8,166 nt of DNA, taken from assembly GCA_005879815.1 (NCBI GenBank), contig VBKA01000043.1, positions 1 to 8,166 of the forward strand, read 5' to 3'. The stretch's first letter is position 1. The number at the start of each line of letters is the position of its first letter. The notes beneath the pieces are model-generated. The model ran no database searches. It was not told the DNA's origin and worked only from the letters and a program-made list of their open reading frames with translations. Both the position numbers and the translations under genes were made by a program. Shown here piece after piece: positions 5,575 through 8,166 of this stretch. The stretch is from Chloroflexota bacterium. Lineage in GTDB: Bacteria > Chloroflexota > Limnocylindria > QHBO01.

Positions 5575-7965
5575 TCAGAGAAGCGACTCGGGATCGACGT
5601 CGATGGCCACGCCGGCCGGCACCCGTGCGAGGGCCTCGGCGCGCTGCTCCACGTCCGCGGCGCGGAGCACGACCTGCACCCGCCAGCGTCCGGCTCGCCT
5701 CGCGACGTATGCGGGGAGTGGGCCGAAGACGTCGACTCCGGCCGTCCGGACCGCCTCCGCAGCGGCTGCGCCGCGCGCTTCAGCGCGACGCTGGTCAGGA
5801 TCCGCAATGAGCAGGCGCGCGAGCACTCCGCTCGGCGGGTAGCCCAGCAGCCGTCGCCGAGCGAGCTCTTCGTCGGCGAACGTATCCAGGTCAAGCCGTG
5901 CGGCGGCTCGGATCGCGAAGTGCTCGGGAGCGTACGTCTGGAAGATGACGCGCCCAGGACGTGGGCCGCGCCCCGCGCGCCCGGCAACCTGCGCAAGCAG
6001 CTGGAACGTCCGCTCCGCGGCGCGATAGTCGGGCAGGCTGAGGGTGATGTCGGCGGCGATGATGGCTGCCAGCGTGACCGCCGGCAGGTCGAGCCCCTTC
6101 GCCACGAGCTGGGTGCCCACCAGCACGTCGGTGCGGCCGTCGCGGAAGTCGTCGTAGACCGATTCGAACGCGCGCCGCGCGGCGAGGGCGTCGCTGTCCA
6201 GGCGTGCGACGCGGAGGCGTGGGAATCGATCTCGAACCTCGGCCTCGACGCGCTGCGTCCCCGCGCCAAAGTACCGGATCCGCGCCGAACCGCAGTGTGG
6301 GCACCGGCCCGGCACCGCAGCGCGGCGCCCGCAGTGATGACAGCGGAGATTGCCCTCGGCGAGATGGAAGACGAAGGGGAGGTCACAGTCTGGGCAGCGC
6401 AGGCTCTCGCCGCAGTCGCGGCACAGGATGAAGGTGGATGCGCCGCGTCGGTTGATGAGCAGGATGCCCTGCCCGCGGTCCGGGCCTAGGCCAACCATCG
6501 CTTCGACCAGGGTGCGTGAGAGGACCGATCGGTTGCCGTTCGCGAGCTCGGCTCGCATGTCCACGACGTCCACATGGGGCGCGCCGCCCACCCGGCGTTC
6601 CACGAGACGCGCGCGCTCGGCGAGGCGGCCACGCACGCGGGCGACGGTGACCAGGTCCGGCGTCGCGCTGCCCAGGACCAGGCGCGCACCCGTGAGCGCC
6701 GCCCGGCGGCGAGCCACCCAGCGCGCGTCGTACCGCGGCGTGCGGTCCGACTTGTAGCCGCCATCGTGCTCCTCGTCGACGACGATCAGCCGGAGGTCCT
6801 GCAGCGGCGCGAAAATCGCGGTCCGCGTCCCGAGCACGACGCGCACCTCGCCGCGCAGGATCCGCCACCACGAGTCGTGACGCTCGCCGGCGCTGAGTGC
6901 CGAGTGCAGCACGGTCAGACGTTCGCCGAAGATCCCCGACAAGCGGTCGCCGAGCTGCGGGACCAGCGAGACCTCGGGCACCAGCACGATGACGCTGCCG
7001 CCTTGCTCGACGACCTCTGCGATGGCCGCAAGGTAGACGTCGGTCTTCCCTGACGCCGCCACGCCCTCGAGCAGGAGCTCCCCGCCCGATGGGAGGTGAT
7101 CGAGTGCTTCGAGCGCTCGCCGCTGCTCCTCCGCCAGCTCGGTTTGCAGCCCGGCGGACGAAACCCGGTGCGCCAGCGGATCGCGCGTCACATCGCGCCA
7201 GTCGAGGACGACATGCCCGGTGGCAGCCAACCGGCGAGCGGGACCGAGCAGTGACGTGGCGGAGGTGCCCAGCGCCTCCGCGAGCTGGGGCAGGTCGAGG
7301 GGCACGTCGTCGAGCGCTGCCAGGATGGAACGCTGGAGCGGCGCCCGGCGTGGAGCCGTGCGCTCGCCGGGAAGGCGGCGGATCGTGCGCACGCGCCGCG
7401 GGCGCACCTCGGGCGGCCGGAGCTCCCACGCGGCGGCGATCGCACGCGACCGACTGAGGCGATCGAGCCACGCTGCCGCGCCGCGGACCGGCGCGAAGCG
7501 CAGGAGCTCGCTGTCCTCGAGCAGTCCATCGGCGTCGAGCTCCGCCGTCTCCCGCAGCCCGGCGGGGAGCAGCGCGGGATCCACGACCCGCCATCGGCGG
7601 CGGAGCCGCGACTCGAGGCCGGGTGGCAGCATCGCCGCCAGCGTGCCACCGATCGGCGCGCGGTAGTAGACGGCCAGATCGTGCGCCAACGCCAGGAGGT
7701 CATCGGTCAGCATCGGCTCCGAAACGATCGCCTCAACCGGCTTGAGCGCCGGCCCCTCGGCCATGCCGGCGGTGGTCTGGATGAGGTAGCCCAGCGCCAG
7801 TCGGCTGCCATACGGCACGAGCACCAGAGAGCCCGGCGCGGGCTCACCGAGGCCTGGGTCCAGGAGGTAGCTGAACGTCCGCTCCGGCCGATCGGCCACT
7901 GCGTCGACGGCGACGGCCGCGACGCGGGTGGTCAGGTCAGACGCGGGGCTGGCGCGGGGGCTCAC
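5575..7965 (-). CDS. priA: Primosomal protein N' (PriA), replication restart helicase
   Basis: A superfamily 2 DNA helicase that recognises abandoned replication forks and helps reload the replicative helicase. The 796-residue product is within the family's 730-830 range. The N-terminal DNA-binding domain (about 15-115) begins with VADRPERTFSYLL. A winged-helix-like region follows (about 205-260). The helicase core has Walker A GVAASGKT (301-308), usually GVTGSGKT, then DEEH (397-400), SATP (433-436), GTQLVAKGLDLP (617-628) and QVAGRAGRG (659-667). The zinc region has all eight expected cysteines: 515, 518, 524, 527, 542, 545, 555 and 558. All catalytic motifs are intact, so it should be an active helicase, whereas some actinobacterial PriA-like proteins have lost these motifs. 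The GTG at 7965 was chosen because GAGG lies 6 nt upstream and the next in-frame GTG (codon 23) would remove the first beta strand. The start overlaps the gmk end by 29 bp. Confidence 0.96.
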   Translation of the reverse strand: MSPRASPASDLTTRVAAVAVDAVADRPERTFSYLLDPGLGEPAPGSLVLVPYGSRLALGYLIQTTAGMAEGPALKPVEAIVSEPMLTDDLLALAHDLAVYYRAPIGGTLAAMLPPGLESRLRRRWRVVDPALLPAGLRETAELDADGLLEDSELLRFAPVRGAAAWLDRLSRSRAIAAAWELRPPEVRPRRVRTIRRLPGERTAPRRAPLQRSILAALDDVPLDLPQLAEALGTSATSLLGPARRLAATGHVVLDWRDVTRDPLAHRVSSAGLQTELAEEQRRALEALDHLPSGGELLLEGVAASGKTDVYLAAIAEVVEQGGSVIVLVPEVSLVPQLGDRLSGIFGERLTVLHSALSAGERHDSWWRILRGEVRVVLGTRTAIFAPLQDLRLIVVDEEHDGGYKSDRTPRYDARWVARRRAALTGARLVLGSATPDLVTVARVRGRLAERARLVERRVGGAPHVDVVDMRAELANGNRSVLSRTLVEAMVGLGPDRGQGILLINRRGASTFILCRDCGESLRCPDCDLPFVFHLAEGNLRCHHCGRRAAVPGRCPHCGSARIRYFGAGTQRVEAEVRDRFPRLRVARLDSDALAARRAFESVYDDFRDGRTDVLVGTQLVAKGLDLPAVTLAAIIAADITLSLPDYRAAERTFQLLAQVAGRAGRGPRPGRVIFQTYAPEHFAIRAAARLDLDTFADEELARRRLLGYPPSGVLARLLIADPDQRRAEARGAAAAEAVRTAGVDVFGPLPAYVARRAGRWRVQVVLRAADVEQRAEALARVPAGVAIDVDPESLL

Positions 7966-8166
7966 GACGCGCCTCGGTCTGCACGATCTCCCAGATCTGC
8001 TCGGCGGCCTGCTCGGGCTGGCCTGTTTCGTTGACGATCACATAGTCGTAGTCGCCAGATGTGGCCATTGCCATCTCGGCGTTGCTGAGTCGGATGGCGA
8101 GCGATTCCTCCGACTCCGAGCCCCGATGGGCCAGCCGCTGGTGAAGGTCCTCCAGGGACGGCGGCA
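7937..8166 (-). CDS. gmk: Guanylate kinase, C-terminal part (5' end outside the window)
   Basis: Phosphorylates GMP (and dGMP) with ATP to give GDP, an essential cytosolic step in purine nucleotide synthesis. Only the last 75 codons are visible, in a frame open to the right edge. PPSLEDLHQRLAHRGSESEE matches the segment that runs from the core strand (the family's LPPS) into the lid region RGxDSEE, followed by an IRLSNAE helix. DYDYVIVNE is the conserved DYxxVN strand near the C-terminus. The P-loop and GMP-binding residues are outside the window. The extreme C-terminus (EARREPPRQPRV) is basic and Pro-rich and lies mostly within the 29-bp overlap with priA. rpoZ and coaBC, which often sit between gmk and priA, are absent here. 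Confidence 0.92.
   Translation of the reverse strand, partial: PPSLEDLHQRLAHRGSESEESLAIRLSNAEMAMATSGDYDYVIVNETGQPEQAAEQIWEIVQTEARREPPRQPRV

Overview
The window is a compact, G+C-rich (roughly two thirds by eye) bacterial housekeeping locus. All eight genes lie on the minus strand, so they are transcribed from the right edge towards the left. In transcription order they are gmk (3' end only), priA, def, fmt, a YugP-type membrane zinc metallopeptidase, rlmN, rpe, and a lipoprotein with a DUF4015 glycoside-hydrolase-like domain that runs off the left edge. Coding is essentially continuous. The only two gaps are 38 bp (priA to def) and 73 bp (fmt to the metallopeptidase), and each holds a convincing -10 promoter element. 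I see no RNA genes, mobile elements, CRISPR arrays or intrinsic terminators.

Right part (8166 to 4086): the gmk tail overlaps the start of priA. def follows after a short gap and appears to have its own promoter placed for a leaderless transcript. def touches fmt through a TAGTG junction. PriA restarts stalled replication forks, Fmt formylates initiator tRNA, and Def removes the formyl group from new proteins. Left part (4012 to 1): the metallopeptidase has a promoter and a strong Shine-Dalgarno sequence, followed by a chain of overlapping genes (8 bp, 4 bp, 4 bp) through rlmN, rpe and the lipoprotein. These probably form a translationally coupled sub-operon. RlmN methylates A2503 of 23S rRNA and acts in decoding accuracy. 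Rpe is a pentose phosphate pathway enzyme. The lipoprotein is probably exported and anchored on the cell surface.

The order matches the conserved gmk ... priA-def-fmt-(Zn peptidase)-(rsmB)-rlmN-...-rpe neighbourhood of Bacillota and relatives, but rpoZ, coaBC, rsmB, the PP2C/PknB pair and rsgA are missing from their usual places. The high G+C, many GTG starts, the DUF4015 lipoprotein and a YugP-family peptidase together suggest a high-G+C Chloroflexota lineage. That is an inference from gene content; an actinobacterial or other terrabacterial source is not excluded.

I found no clearly new biological system. The points most worth checking are the leaderless def promoter, the surface lipoprotein coupled to rpe, an insertion just before the metallopeptidase active site, and the pruned gene order.
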